Position numbers and translations under genes: made by a program. Positions 1 through 5,603 of a stretch of 5,603 nucleotides of DNA are shown here, piece by piece. The notes beneath the pieces are model-generated. The model ran no database searches. It saw only the letters and a program-made list of their open reading frames with translations, and was not told the origin of the DNA. The DNA is from Lachnospiraceae bacterium UBA7598 (lineage in GTDB: Bacteria > Bacillota > Clostridia > Lachnospirales > Lachnospiraceae). Every line of letters starts with the position of its first letter. Position 1 is the first letter of the stretch. Location: the NCBI GenBank assembly GCA_002474415.1, contig DLQV01000232.1, positions 257-5,859 of the forward strand, read 5' to 3'.

Positions 1-255
1 CTTTGCATCACAAAAAGCTGCAATTTCTTCACTGGTTCCCGGTGCCTGACCGCCAAACTGGTTGCACGGAAAATCGAGTATTTCCAGCCCCTGATCATGA
101 TATTTTTCATACATATTCTGCAGTTCATCGTACTGCGGGGTAAAGCCGCACTGTGTTGCTGTATTTACAATAAGAACTACCTTTCCTTTGTATTCGTCCA
201 TTTTATGTGTAACACACATTGAATCCTCTGCCTCAATATCGTAAAATCTGCTCAT
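1..255 (-). CDS. Glutathione peroxidase, thioredoxin-type, partial (C-terminus beyond the window)
   Basis: This is the N-terminal 85 codons of a glutathione peroxidase family enzyme, which reduces hydrogen peroxide and organic peroxides in the cytoplasm. The start ATG at 255-253 follows a GGGAGG ribosome binding site nine bases upstream. The frame is open to position 1, so roughly half of the usual ~160-180 residue protein lies outside. Seen in the translation: the active-site segment [16 protein letters not shown] with the peroxidatic cysteine at residue 36 (codon TGC, so not selenocysteine), and the family motif [13 protein letters not shown] at residues 62-74, which carries the catalytic glutamine (Q70). 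A further cysteine is at residue 82. A C36/C82 pair is the same numbering as the peroxidatic and resolving cysteines of yeast Gpx3/Orp1, so by family knowledge the reductant is probably thioredoxin rather than glutathione. It has its own promoter with paired palindromes. The family call is firm; the thioredoxin preference is inference. Confidence 0.95.
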   Translation of the reverse strand, partial: MSRFYDIEAEDSMCVTHKMDEYKGKVVLIVNTATQCGFTPQYDELQNMYEKYHDQGLEILDFPCNQFGGQAPGTSEEIAAFCDAK

Positions 256-296
256 TTAAATATTCCTCCCTGTATTTTATATTGTTCTCTATTTAA

Positions 297-306
297 TTGT
301 GCGCAA
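297..306. promoter_or_regulatory. Candidate operator, downstream copy (TTGTGCGCAA)
   Basis: This near-palindrome (AATTGTGCGCAATC with its flanks) lies just downstream of the predicted transcription start of the peroxidase gene, at about +8 to +18. It matches the copy at 354-363 in nine of ten bases. A repressor bound here would block transcription. Short AT-flanked palindromes of this size fit a dimeric winged-helix regulator of the MarR/OhrR kind, which often control peroxidase genes, but the regulator gene is not in the window, so its identity is inference. Confidence 0.5.
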
Positions 307-320
307 TCTTTATGTGATAC

Positions 321-349
321 AAAATATACCATTTCACTTTCTTTGTCAA
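321..349 (-). promoter_or_regulatory. Sigma-A-type promoter of the glutathione peroxidase gene
   Basis: Read on the minus strand, a perfect -35 box TTGACA (349-344) and a -10 box TATTTT (326-321) are separated by exactly 17 bases. Transcription would start near 314 and give a leader of about 60 bases before the ATG at 255. It is the best promoter match in the window. Confidence 0.8.
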
Positions 350-353
350 TAGG

Positions 354-363
354 TTGTGCACAA
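354..363. promoter_or_regulatory. Candidate operator, upstream copy (TTGTGCACAA)
   Basis: This perfect 10-base palindrome lies four bases upstream of the -35 box of the peroxidase promoter. It is the partner of the copy at 297-306, with centres 57 bases apart. The two sites bracket the promoter, an arrangement typical of repression by a dimeric regulator. Confidence 0.5.
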
Positions 364-377
364 TTTATTTACAGATT

Positions 378-411
378 AAAAAACAGAGATGTATCATGTC
401 ATACATCTCTG
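378..411 (-). terminator. Intrinsic terminator at the end of the ssuA-like transcript
   Basis: A perfect 11-base-pair stem (384-394 with 401-411; arms CAGAGATGTAT and ATACATCTCTG) has a six-base loop at 395-400. On the minus strand it is followed directly by six T residues (383-378). It has the orientation to end transcription coming from the cluster at 4257-713 and sits just before the peroxidase promoter, insulating the two units. Confidence 0.85.
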
Positions 412-448
412 CACTATTTTACCTGCTGCATATGATATTTTCTGTGAT

Positions 449-470
449 GGTGATTACCGCAACAATCACC
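449..470. repeat. Small inverted repeat of unknown role
   Basis: A perfect 7-base-pair inverted repeat, GGTGATT and AATCACC, encloses an eight-base loop (456-463). No T-tract follows on either strand, so it is not an intrinsic terminator by itself. It lies between the coding remnant and the terminator at 378-411. Confidence 0.4.
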
Positions 471-525
471 TCATTCGTCCCGATTGTCTATGGTATAGAT
501 GATACAGGCGATTCCGGCATATACC

Positions 526-720
526 TTAACCGGCAAGCCACTTTGAAAAACGCTCACTGCTCGCCTGCAGCCAGGAATCCAATAAGTTACTCTGTTTGCG
601 CAGGCTTGTAAAGAAACTCTCCAGATCATCTTTTACTTGCTTCTCAGCTAACTGATGATATATGTACGAAAAGTTACCGCATATGTCCCCGCAGTTAAAA
701 ATATAAAAATCTCTATGGAT
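526..720 (-). pseudogene. Possible coding remnant, C-terminal fragment of an unidentified protein
   Basis: On the minus strand a frame runs open for about 64 codons from just after a TAA at 723-721 to a TAA at 528-526. It contains no ATG, GTG or TTG start. Its last 45 or so residues read like a real helical C-terminus, with segments such as HQLAEKQVKDDLESFFTSL and LLDSWLQASSERFSKWLAG: charged, amphipathic, balanced in composition. A second frame overlapping its end (GTG at 559, TGA at 473) is also open for 28 codons and reads smoothly. I do not recognise the family. The best reading is the tail of a gene whose 5' part has been lost, with its left end lying against the stop codon of the ssuA-like gene. 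A chance open frame cannot be excluded. Confidence 0.35.
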
Positions 721-1681
721 TTACAACATAATCTTTTACCTGCAGCTTCTGCGAAATCGTTCCGCCCTCATATAAAAAGTCCGCGGTCTTCTGCAAGTCG
801 ACCACATCATTGTCTGTAATTGCAATTGGAAACTCCACATGGGAAAGTGCACTGACAAATTCCTCCTCGCTCACACCAAACTGTTTCGCATATGTTTTGG
901 CAATCTCCTCGGGATGTTCCTTTACTTCTTTTGCAGCCTTTTCATACTGCTCTAAAAATGTTTTTACGATCTGTGCATGCTCTTTCACATAGGAAGCATC
1001 TGCCACAATCGTGTTTTCTCCTTTGAATAATCCGGTTCCGTCTGCTAAAATCCGAGTATCTTTGCTACTTAGGATTTTTGTGATCGACGGCTCCCATGTC
1101 GTGACGGCATCCACCTGTCCCTGCGCCAGTGCCGTTGCCTGCTCGCCGGTGCTCAGATTCACCAGTTCCACATCTTTTTCGGTCAGTCCCACGCTCTGCA
1201 ACTGTGTATTCAACAGATTTTCCGCAATCGAACCTACTACCAGACCGACTTTTTTCCCTTTCAGATCTTCAAGCGACTGAATGGAGGAATCTTTGGCAAC
1301 AAGCGTTGCATTTGCCTGCTCCCCATTATAGGAAATTCCGATGATGGAACGATTCTGTCCGGCAGCAATACCGGAAATGGAAGGAACATTTCCCATCACG
1401 CCGATATCCTGCTGTCCTGCCGCAAAGGATTCATTTTCCGGCGGTCCTGCCTCAAACTCGGTAAACTTGATGTCCACCGATTGCTCTTTTAACGCATCCG
1501 CAAGCCAGCCTTTATCCCGCAGAACGTAAAGCGGAACATAGCCGGGAACCGGCTGGATGGCAATATTCAGATGCGTTTTTGTCGAAGAAGATGTTTCCTG
1601 TTTTGAACCGCATCCAAACATCTGAAACGCAAAAACTGCCACAAACAATAACGTTATACTTCTCTTTAACCATTTTTTCAT
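713..1681 (-). CDS. ABC transporter substrate-binding lipoprotein, SsuA/TauA/NMT1 family
   Basis: This 322-residue extracytoplasmic binding protein captures a small organic ligand for the permease encoded immediately upstream. The N-terminus has a basic stretch (MKKWLKR), a hydrophobic core (residues 9-22) and a lipobox MFGC with the lipidated cysteine at residue 24, so the mature protein is a membrane-anchored lipoprotein. Family landmarks seen: PVPGYVPLYVLRDKGWL (44-60), the GQQDIGVMGNVPSISGIAAGQ region (89-109) that forms part of the ligand cleft, LKGKKVGLVVGS (140-151), and GQVDAVTTWEPS (188-199). The length is normal for the family. The ATG at 1681 has a perfect AGGAGG eight bases upstream, and only 12 bases separate it from the permease stop, so the two are co-transcribed. 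Known ligands in the family are sulfonates, taurine, nitrate and thiamine pyrimidine precursors; the sequence does not choose among them, so I give no gene symbol. Confidence 0.93.
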   Translation of the reverse strand: MKKWLKRSITLLFVAVFAFQMFGCGSKQETSSSTKTHLNIAIQPVPGYVPLYVLRDKGWLADALKEQSVDIKFTEFEAGPPENESFAAGQQDIGVMGNVPSISGIAAGQNRSIIGISYNGEQANATLVAKDSSIQSLEDLKGKKVGLVVGSIAENLLNTQLQSVGLTEKDVELVNLSTGEQATALAQGQVDAVTTWEPSITKILSSKDTRILADGTGLFKGENTIVADASYVKEHAQIVKTFLEQYEKAAKEVKEHPEEIAKTYAKQFGVSEEEFVSALSHVEFPIAITDNDVVDLQKTADFLYEGGTISQKLQVKDYVVNP

Positions 1682-1693
1682 ATTCCTGTCCTC

Positions 1694-2476
1694 CTACACT
1701 TTCCAGTAAATGACTTTCTTTTCGAGTACCCGCAGCGCAACATCCATCAGCTTTCCAACCACACCGATCGTGAGCATTCCGACAATCACCACGTCCATCT
1801 GTCCATAGTTTCTGGCATTGGATATCATATAGCCGATTCCGCTTGAGGATGCCACAAGTTCTGCCGCAACCACACAGGTCCAGCAGGAATTGATTCCCAC
1901 CCGGAGTCCTGTAAAGATACTTGGCATCGCGCCGGGAATTACTACTTCCGTCAACACACGCCGATGGGAAACCCCACAGACTTTTGCCACTTCCAGCATC
2001 CGGTCATCGGTGTAGCGGATGCCATCGATCACATTGACAAGGATTACAAAGAACCCACCCAGAAAAATCAGAAAAACCTTTGAGCCTTCCCCGATGCCGA
2101 TCCACAGAATCGCAAGCGGAATCCATGCGATCGGTGGAATCGGACGCAAAATCTGGATGAGCAGATCTGTCATCCGCTGCACATGTTTCGACAGTCCGAT
2201 TAGACTTCCGAGCGCAATTCCCAGAACAACCGACAGCCCATAGCCTTCCAGCACACGCACCACGCTGATTCCCACCGCGGCTAGCAATGTTCCATCCAAG
2301 AGCCTGCTCCAGAACGTATGCCAGACGGTCTGCGGTCCTGGCATCACCGCAGTACGCAGATGACCGCTTTTGTCTGCCAGTATCCATATCAGTAAAAGTC
2401 CTGCTATGACAATGAAATATTCCAGTTCGTACCAGATACGGCCAAGCAGCGAATATGGTGTCTGTTTCTTTTTCAT
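1694..2476 (-). CDS. ABC transporter permease, SsuC/TauC type
   Basis: This 260-residue integral membrane subunit of a binding-protein-dependent importer (BPD_transp_1 family) has hydrophobic segments at about 20-34, 64-95, 114-128, 133-150, 196-218 and 228-248, consistent with the usual five or six helices. The cytoplasmic EAA loop that docks with the ATPase is clear at 162-192: E162, V, A, then G168 and the VVIP-GAMPSIFTGLR segment, with spacing as in the consensus. The motifs PGPQTVW near 46 and RPIPPIAWIPLAILWIGIG (111-129) are typical of the SsuC/TauC/nitrate permeases. The start at 2476 has only a weak upstream GAGATG; another ATG ten bases upstream opens a different frame and was not chosen because that frame has no permease features. 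The gene ends 12 bases before the lipoprotein. No ATP-binding subunit is encoded in the window, which is unusual because ssuB normally adjoins ssuC. Confidence 0.93.
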   Translation of the reverse strand: MKKKQTPYSLLGRIWYELEYFIVIAGLLLIWILADKSGHLRTAVMPGPQTVWHTFWSRLLDGTLLAAVGISVVRVLEGYGLSVVLGIALGSLIGLSKHVQRMTDLLIQILRPIPPIAWIPLAILWIGIGEGSKVFLIFLGGFFVILVNVIDGIRYTDDRMLEVAKVCGVSHRRVLTEVVIPGAMPSIFTGLRVGINSCWTCVVAAELVASSSGIGYMISNARNYGQMDVVIVGMLTIGVVGKLMDVALRVLEKKVIYWKV

Positions 2477-2513
2477 AGGTTTTCATCTCGCTTTCTGTTT
2501 CTTTTTATCAATT

Positions 2514-2972
2514 TCAGACACGGTCCAGATGCTTTAAGATCGGATACTTTTTCTCATCCTCTTCTACCCGCACCGCAAATGTCTCATTTTTAATCCGGAG
2601 CGGTTCGATGATCCAGATTGCACCCAGATCCACATCCCCCAGACGCTGCCGGACAGCTTCATAGGTCGCTTCAAACTCTTTTCCAGCAGTAATGCTTCGC
2701 AGCGGTTTTCCCACAATCTCGTAGCTTTCACCGTTTTTCCCGAGGAGGTTTACGGCAACTTTTTTGTCATACCAGATGCTGTACACCAGATTCCGGTTGT
2801 TTGCGGAACTCTCAAGAATCTCATAAATGACCAGATTTCCAGCCTCATCCGCATGCAGGCTCCCTTTGTATACCACATGCGGAATTCCTTCGGGGCTGAT
2901 CGTTGCCACGGCTTTTACCGTTTCTTTATCCTGTCATAATGCTTTTACTTCTTTATTTAACTGTTCTGCCAT
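2514..2972 (-). pseudogene. Split-barrel (PNPOx-like) flavin-type protein, interrupted by an in-frame TGA at codon 13
   Basis: From the ATG at 2972, preceded by AAAGGA at a good distance, the frame reads MAEQLNKEVKAL, then TGA (2936-2934), then QDKETVKAVATISPEGIPH and on without interruption to the stop at 2514. Restored, the product is 152 residues, with the layout of pyridoxamine-phosphate-oxidase-like split-barrel proteins: an N-terminal helix, the strand pair VATISPEGIPHVVYKGSL (about 22-39), and the SANNRNLVYSIWYDKKVAVNLL segment (about 56-77). Such proteins usually bind FMN, F420 or heme. The stop may be a nonsense mutation (TTA Leu or TGG Trp to TGA), a readthrough or selenocysteine codon, or a sequencing error. 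A shorter protein could start at GTG 2909 (131 residues), but that codon has no good ribosome binding site. The gene is in the cluster with the radical SAM enzyme, 31 bases behind it, and 37 bases ahead of the permease. The family call is moderate; the interruption is seen directly. Confidence 0.7.
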
Positions 2973-3003
2973 ATCATTTTCCTTTCCGGTTCTCTCCCAT
3001 TTT

Positions 3004-4257
3004 TCAGATGCGCAACAAATCCATGCCCGGATGTGCCCCGCAGCGGCGGTAATCGTCGATGTACGGATTCACTCCGTAGTGGTGAGCCAGACGGTTAAAC
3101 TCCCGGAACGTCCGGATAAAATAATCCAGAGACGGTGTCTTCTGCCGCTGGAAAATCGCCCCCGGTGTCGTCCGCCATACATTTGCGGCAAGCGAAATAC
3201 CGTGTGAAATGATTTCCTCTGCCTGTTCCGTCACATGTTTGTATGCTTCTTCCTCGCTGGTAAATCCATTCGGTGTGGCAAGTTCCGTACCAAGCACAAC
3301 ACCGGAAGTCACATTGCCTTTTCCGAACACATCCACCGATGCATACAGGCGACGCTTCCACTCGTCGTAACCCACATGTTTCGCTTTTCCCGGACAGATC
3401 CATGCGAATTTTTCTTTGTCGAGCACCTCGATATCGGTCGTGTACGTCATGATTTTTGTCTCGTTGTACAGGCGCTCCAACTGGCGCTCATTAAACGCCG
3501 AAGAGATGAGCTGGCTCGGCACGCGTGCCGCATCCAGTGTCTCCGTGATCGCCTGAATCACTTCTATGTAAGCATCGAGTTCATCGTCAAAGAGTTCGTT
3601 TCCCGAAAGGATGGAACCTCCGGTCAGAAGGATCGCGGAAAAACGTCCCTTTTGTTTCAGTGCCTCGCGGACGGTCTCCGCAATGTATTTTGTCTCCTCC
3701 CGCTCTTTTGTGGCTTTTCGCATTTTAAAGCAAGGTGTCATCGGGCAGTATTTGCAGCCCTCCCCCGGCTGATCCCAGAAATGGCAGTACTGGTTTAAGC
3801 TGATATCGATCCGCTGCGGACGCGCCTGCACATACTGGTTCATTGGCACGCCGTTGGATGCTTTTTTATCGTAAAAATCAGGTTTTTCCCAATACCATAC
3901 TTCCTCAAGCGGCTTTCCCTCATCGGTGATGTAAATTTTATCGTCGATCACATCCACCACGTATGGATCGCGGAATGCGTTTTCTTTGTTCAGGTCAAAA
4001 TTTGTAATCAGGTACGAACCGTCCCGCAGAATCAGGCTCTCCGGCGTGTAGTCCTGCACGGTCCGGAATAACGCGATCGTTCCGGTATTTACCTGATGCA
4101 CATTGGGATCGATTTTTTCCTTTGCCGCCTGTGTATACACAACGCCCCTGCGCTGCACATCTACTTTCAGCGCCCAGATTTTCGGCACATCCGGATATTT
4201 TTCCAGCACCTCATCCAGACTTGGTTCTTCCTGTCTCCAGTTTTCATTGACTGCCAT
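3004..4257 (-). CDS. Radical SAM enzyme of unknown substrate, non-canonical cysteine spacing
   Basis: This 417-residue cytoplasmic enzyme is expected to cleave S-adenosylmethionine with a [4Fe-4S] cluster. The cluster region is at residues 151-178: C158, C168, C171 and C176, i.e. C-X9-C-X2-C-X4-C instead of the classical CX3CX2C. The aromatic between the last two cluster cysteines (C-KY-C) and the LLTGGS motif at 210-215, which replaces the usual GGE SAM-binding motif, support the fold. The first ~150 residues form an N-terminal region that I cannot assign, containing beta-rich sequence (about 55-110). The C-terminus has a further conserved-looking cysteine in YRRCGAHPGMD (403-412). The ATG at 4257 follows AAGGAGG at eight bases. 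It is the first gene of the cluster, suggesting that it acts on whatever the downstream transporter imports. Elp3 also uses a CX9CX2C arrangement, but the rest does not look like Elp3. Superfamily membership is firm, function unknown. Confidence 0.88.
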   Translation of the reverse strand: MAVNENWRQEEPSLDEVLEKYPDVPKIWALKVDVQRRGVVYTQAAKEKIDPNVHQVNTGTIALFRTVQDYTPESLILRDGSYLITNFDLNKENAFRDPYVVDVIDDKIYITDEGKPLEEVWYWEKPDFYDKKASNGVPMNQYVQARPQRIDISLNQYCHFWDQPGEGCKYCPMTPCFKMRKATKEREETKYIAETVREALKQKGRFSAILLTGGSILSGNELFDDELDAYIEVIQAITETLDAARVPSQLISSAFNERQLERLYNETKIMTYTTDIEVLDKEKFAWICPGKAKHVGYDEWKRRLYASVDVFGKGNVTSGVVLGTELATPNGFTSEEEAYKHVTEQAEEIISHGISLAANVWRTTPGAIFQRQKTPSLDYFIRTFREFNRLAHHYGVNPYIDDYRRCGAHPGMDLLRI

Positions 4258-4492
4258 ACTGCTGCCCTCCTTGTGTTTCCTGTTACCATTCCATTTTTCT
4301 GCTGCAATCGCGTTTGCTTAACAGGGACTTTATCACAGGAAATGGGATTTTGAAATGAAGATATTTGAAATCGTTTACAGATCACGGTGTATATTTCATA
4401 TATTTTTGGTAGGATTACAGGGGATTTGTGTAAGAATGGAAATAAGATGGAAGTTTTTTTGAAAACGTGTTCAGAGCTGCGAATACTGATTT
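4258..4492 (-). other. Long AT-rich leader ahead of the radical SAM gene
   Basis: No convincing coding frame was found on either strand. If transcription starts at the candidate promoter at 4493-4521, this is an untranslated leader of about 230 bases; it ends in the AAGGAGG site for the gene at 4257. I see no riboswitch consensus or T-box motif and no terminator-like stem within it. A later promoter within the stretch is also possible (for example a TGTGATAAAG block near 4330), but no partner -35 is well placed. Confidence 0.3.
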
Positions 4493-4521
4493 AACATACT
4501 TTCTTGTTATTTCAGTTACAA
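4493..4521 (-). promoter_or_regulatory. Weak candidate promoter for the radical SAM cluster
   Basis: On the minus strand, TTGTAA (4521-4516) and TATGTT (4498-4493) are spaced by 17 bases, each matching four of six consensus positions. It lies between the cysK terminator and the cluster. In AT-rich DNA such matches are common, so this is a suggestion only. Confidence 0.3.
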
Positions 4522-4561
4522 AATATCCATAGTTTTTAACTACTTTTTCCCAAAATAGACA

Positions 4562-4593
4562 AAAAGCCGTAAACATAAACGCCTACAGCTTTT
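4562..4593 (-). terminator. Intrinsic terminator of cysK
   Basis: On the minus strand a 12-pair stem, including three G-U pairs (4593-4582 with 4573-4562), encloses an eight-base loop and is followed by T-rich sequence. It begins about 25 bases after the cysK stop. The opposite strand also has a T-rich run after the stem (TTTTCTTTTAT), so it may work in both directions. Confidence 0.8.
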
Positions 4594-4617
4594 CTTTTAT
4601 CATAAAGTTTACAATTA

Positions 4618-5553
4618 TTAATCGGCAAACAATGGTGTTGATAAATATCTGTCACCCGAATCCGGCAATAATACCACAATGTTTTTCCCTTTGTTTTCCG
4701 GTCTTTCTGCTAAAATTTTAGCAGCCTTCAATGCTGCCCCGGAAGATATTCCTACTAACACACCTTCTGATAGTGCAAATAATCTGCCTTCTTCAAATGC
4801 ATCTTCATTTTCAATTGCAATCACTTCATCATAGATCTTTGTATTTAAAACCTCAGGCACAAAACCGGCTCCAATTCCCTGAATTTTATGGGCCCCCGGA
4901 ATTCCTTTTGAAAGAACAGGACTTGATGCCGGCTCAACCGCTACCACCTTTACATCAGGATTTTGTTCTTTTAAGTACTCACCTACACCTGTAACAGTAC
5001 CTCCGGTTCCAACACCGGCAATAAAAATATCGACCTTTCCATCTGTCTGATTCCAAATCTCTGGTCCTGTTGTTTTCTTATGTACCGCAGGATTGGCAGG
5101 GTTTACAAACTGTCCTAAAATAATAGAGCCTTCAATTTCTCTATGTAATTCCTCTGCCTTAGCAATAGCGCCTTTCATTCCTTTGATGCCTTCTGTTAAT
5201 ACAAGCTCTGCTCCATATGCCTTTAGTAATTTTCTTCGCTCAATACTCATTGTTTCCGGAAGTGTAAGAACCGCTTTATATCCCTTTGCAGCTGCTACTG
5301 CTGCCAGACCAATTCCTGTATTTCCGCTGGTCGGTTCGATGATCGTTGCCCCCGGTTTTAATTTTCCACTCTTTTCAGCTTCTTCAATCATCGCCAGCGC
5401 AATTCTGTCTTTCACAGAACCGGCAGGATTTAAATATTCAAGCTTTCCCAGAAGGGTAACATTCTTCACCCCTGTTTTTTCACTGTAACGATTTAGCTTT
5501 AACAAGGGTGTTTCACCAATTAATTCCAATGCACTCTCTTTAATTTCTGCCAT
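4618..5553 (-). CDS. cysK: Cysteine synthase A (O-acetylserine sulfhydrylase)
   Basis: This PLP-dependent enzyme makes cysteine from O-acetylserine and sulfide in the cytoplasm. The 311-residue length is that of CysK. Landmarks seen: NPAGSVKDR with the Schiff-base lysine at K48; PTSGNTG (74-80), the substrate-binding asparagine loop; [10 protein letters not shown] (180-189), the phosphate-binding glycine loop; [10 protein letters not shown] (224-233); and GISSGAA (268-274), where S271 is placed to contact the pyridine nitrogen. The C-terminal [14 protein letters not shown] is typical of the family. It lacks the C-terminal CBS domain of cystathionine beta-synthases. The ATG at 5553 is preceded by GAGAGG at eight bases. 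The gene is monocistronic at its 3' end, with a terminator before the next cluster; its upstream promoter is outside. It is visibly more AT-rich than the radical SAM cluster. CysM or a lyase of the same fold is the only alternative, and is less likely. Confidence 0.96.
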   Translation of the reverse strand: MAEIKESALELIGETPLLKLNRYSEKTGVKNVTLLGKLEYLNPAGSVKDRIALAMIEEAEKSGKLKPGATIIEPTSGNTGIGLAAVAAAKGYKAVLTLPETMSIERRKLLKAYGAELVLTEGIKGMKGAIAKAEELHREIEGSIILGQFVNPANPAVHKKTTGPEIWNQTDGKVDIFIAGVGTGGTVTGVGEYLKEQNPDVKVVAVEPASSPVLSKGIPGAHKIQGIGAGFVPEVLNTKIYDEVIAIENEDAFEEGRLFALSEGVLVGISSGAALKAAKILAERPENKGKNIVVLLPDSGDRYLSTPLFAD

Positions 5554-5584
5554 AACTTTTACCTCTCTTTACTATGATTTTTTA

Positions 5585-5601
5585 GGCGTTTGTGAAACGC
5601 C
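5585..5601. repeat. Small hairpin in the cysK leader
   Basis: A perfect 7-base-pair stem, GGCGTTT and AAACGCC, has a three-base loop and lies 32 bases upstream of the cysK ATG, outside its ribosome binding site. On the minus strand it is followed by TAAAAAA, so it is not a terminator for a gene upstream of cysK. It could be a leader structure or the edge of a larger element cut off by the window end. Confidence 0.45.
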
Positions 5602-5603
5602 AC

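Noticed and set aside
354..611. Plus-strand open frame of 85 codons with a hydrophobic stretch
   Set aside because: It begins with TTG inside the operator and -35 flank of the peroxidase promoter, runs through the terminator hairpin, has no ribosome binding site, and its second half is antisense to the more coding-like minus-strand remnant.
2004..2486. Minus-strand frame of 160 codons overlapping the permease, starting ten bases before it
   Set aside because: It is an out-of-frame shadow of the permease; its translation is rich in Arg, Cys and Trp with no domain, whereas the permease frame has helices and an EAA loop.
3235..3798. Plus-strand frame of 187 codons
   Set aside because: Entirely antisense to the core of the radical SAM gene; Phe/Cys/His/Arg-rich composition typical of a shadow frame.
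2514..4257. Heme degradation pair like HutW/HutZ (radical SAM plus split-barrel protein)
   Set aside because: The pairing is reminiscent, but the radical SAM protein lacks the CX3CX2C motif of HemN-like HutW/ChuW, and the adjacent transporter is of the SsuA/SsuC class rather than a heme importer.
4398..4422. CCTACC-containing stretch as a CymR-type sulfur regulator site
   Set aside because: Only one half-site is visible with no matching inverted partner at a fitting distance, so it cannot be supported.
5093..5488. Plus-strand frame of 131 codons
   Set aside because: Antisense to conserved cysK motifs including the PLP lysine region, with no ribosome binding site.

Overview
The window looks like chromosome of a low-to-mid GC anaerobic Firmicute, most likely a gut clostridium of the Lachnospiraceae type. 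This is inferred from strong AGGAGG-type ribosome binding sites, intrinsic terminators with U-tracts, the protein styles and the operon architecture; no marker gene is present to fix the taxon. Every gene I accept lies on the minus strand, so transcription runs from high to low coordinates.

Layout in transcription order. (1) 5553-4618: a complete cysK, O-acetylserine sulfhydrylase, closed by a clear terminator at 4562-4593 and with a small hairpin in its leader at the window edge. (2) 4617-4258: a 360-base intergenic region with that terminator, a weak candidate promoter and a long AT-rich leader. (3) 4257-713: a tight four-gene cluster consisting of a radical SAM enzyme with unusual cysteine spacing, a small split-barrel (PNPOx-like) flavin-type protein interrupted by an in-frame TGA, an SsuC/TauC-type ABC permease, and an SsuA/NMT1-type lipoprotein. 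No ATPase gene accompanies the transporter. (4) 712-412: no intact gene, but a coding-like C-terminal fragment without a start on the minus strand and a small hairpin. (5) 411-378: a strong terminator. (6) 363-297: a near-consensus promoter flanked by two copies of a TTGTGCRCAA palindrome. (7) 255-1: the N-terminal 85 codons of a two-cysteine glutathione peroxidase running off the left edge.

How the genes may work together: the 4257-713 cluster reads as an uptake-and-conversion unit. The lipoprotein and permease would import a small organic molecule (sulfonates, nitrate, taurine and pyrimidine precursors are the known ligand classes of the family), and the radical SAM enzyme with the split-barrel protein would act on it inside the cell. 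The substrate is not readable from sequence. The neighbouring cysK would fit a sulfur theme, but it has its own terminator and a visibly more AT-rich composition, so the link is only suggestive. The peroxidase is a separate, apparently peroxide- or redox-regulated unit.

The most notable points are the TGA at codon 13 of the split-barrel gene, the C-X9-C-X2-C-X4-C cluster of the radical SAM protein, the transporter without an ATPase, and the paired operators at the peroxidase promoter.
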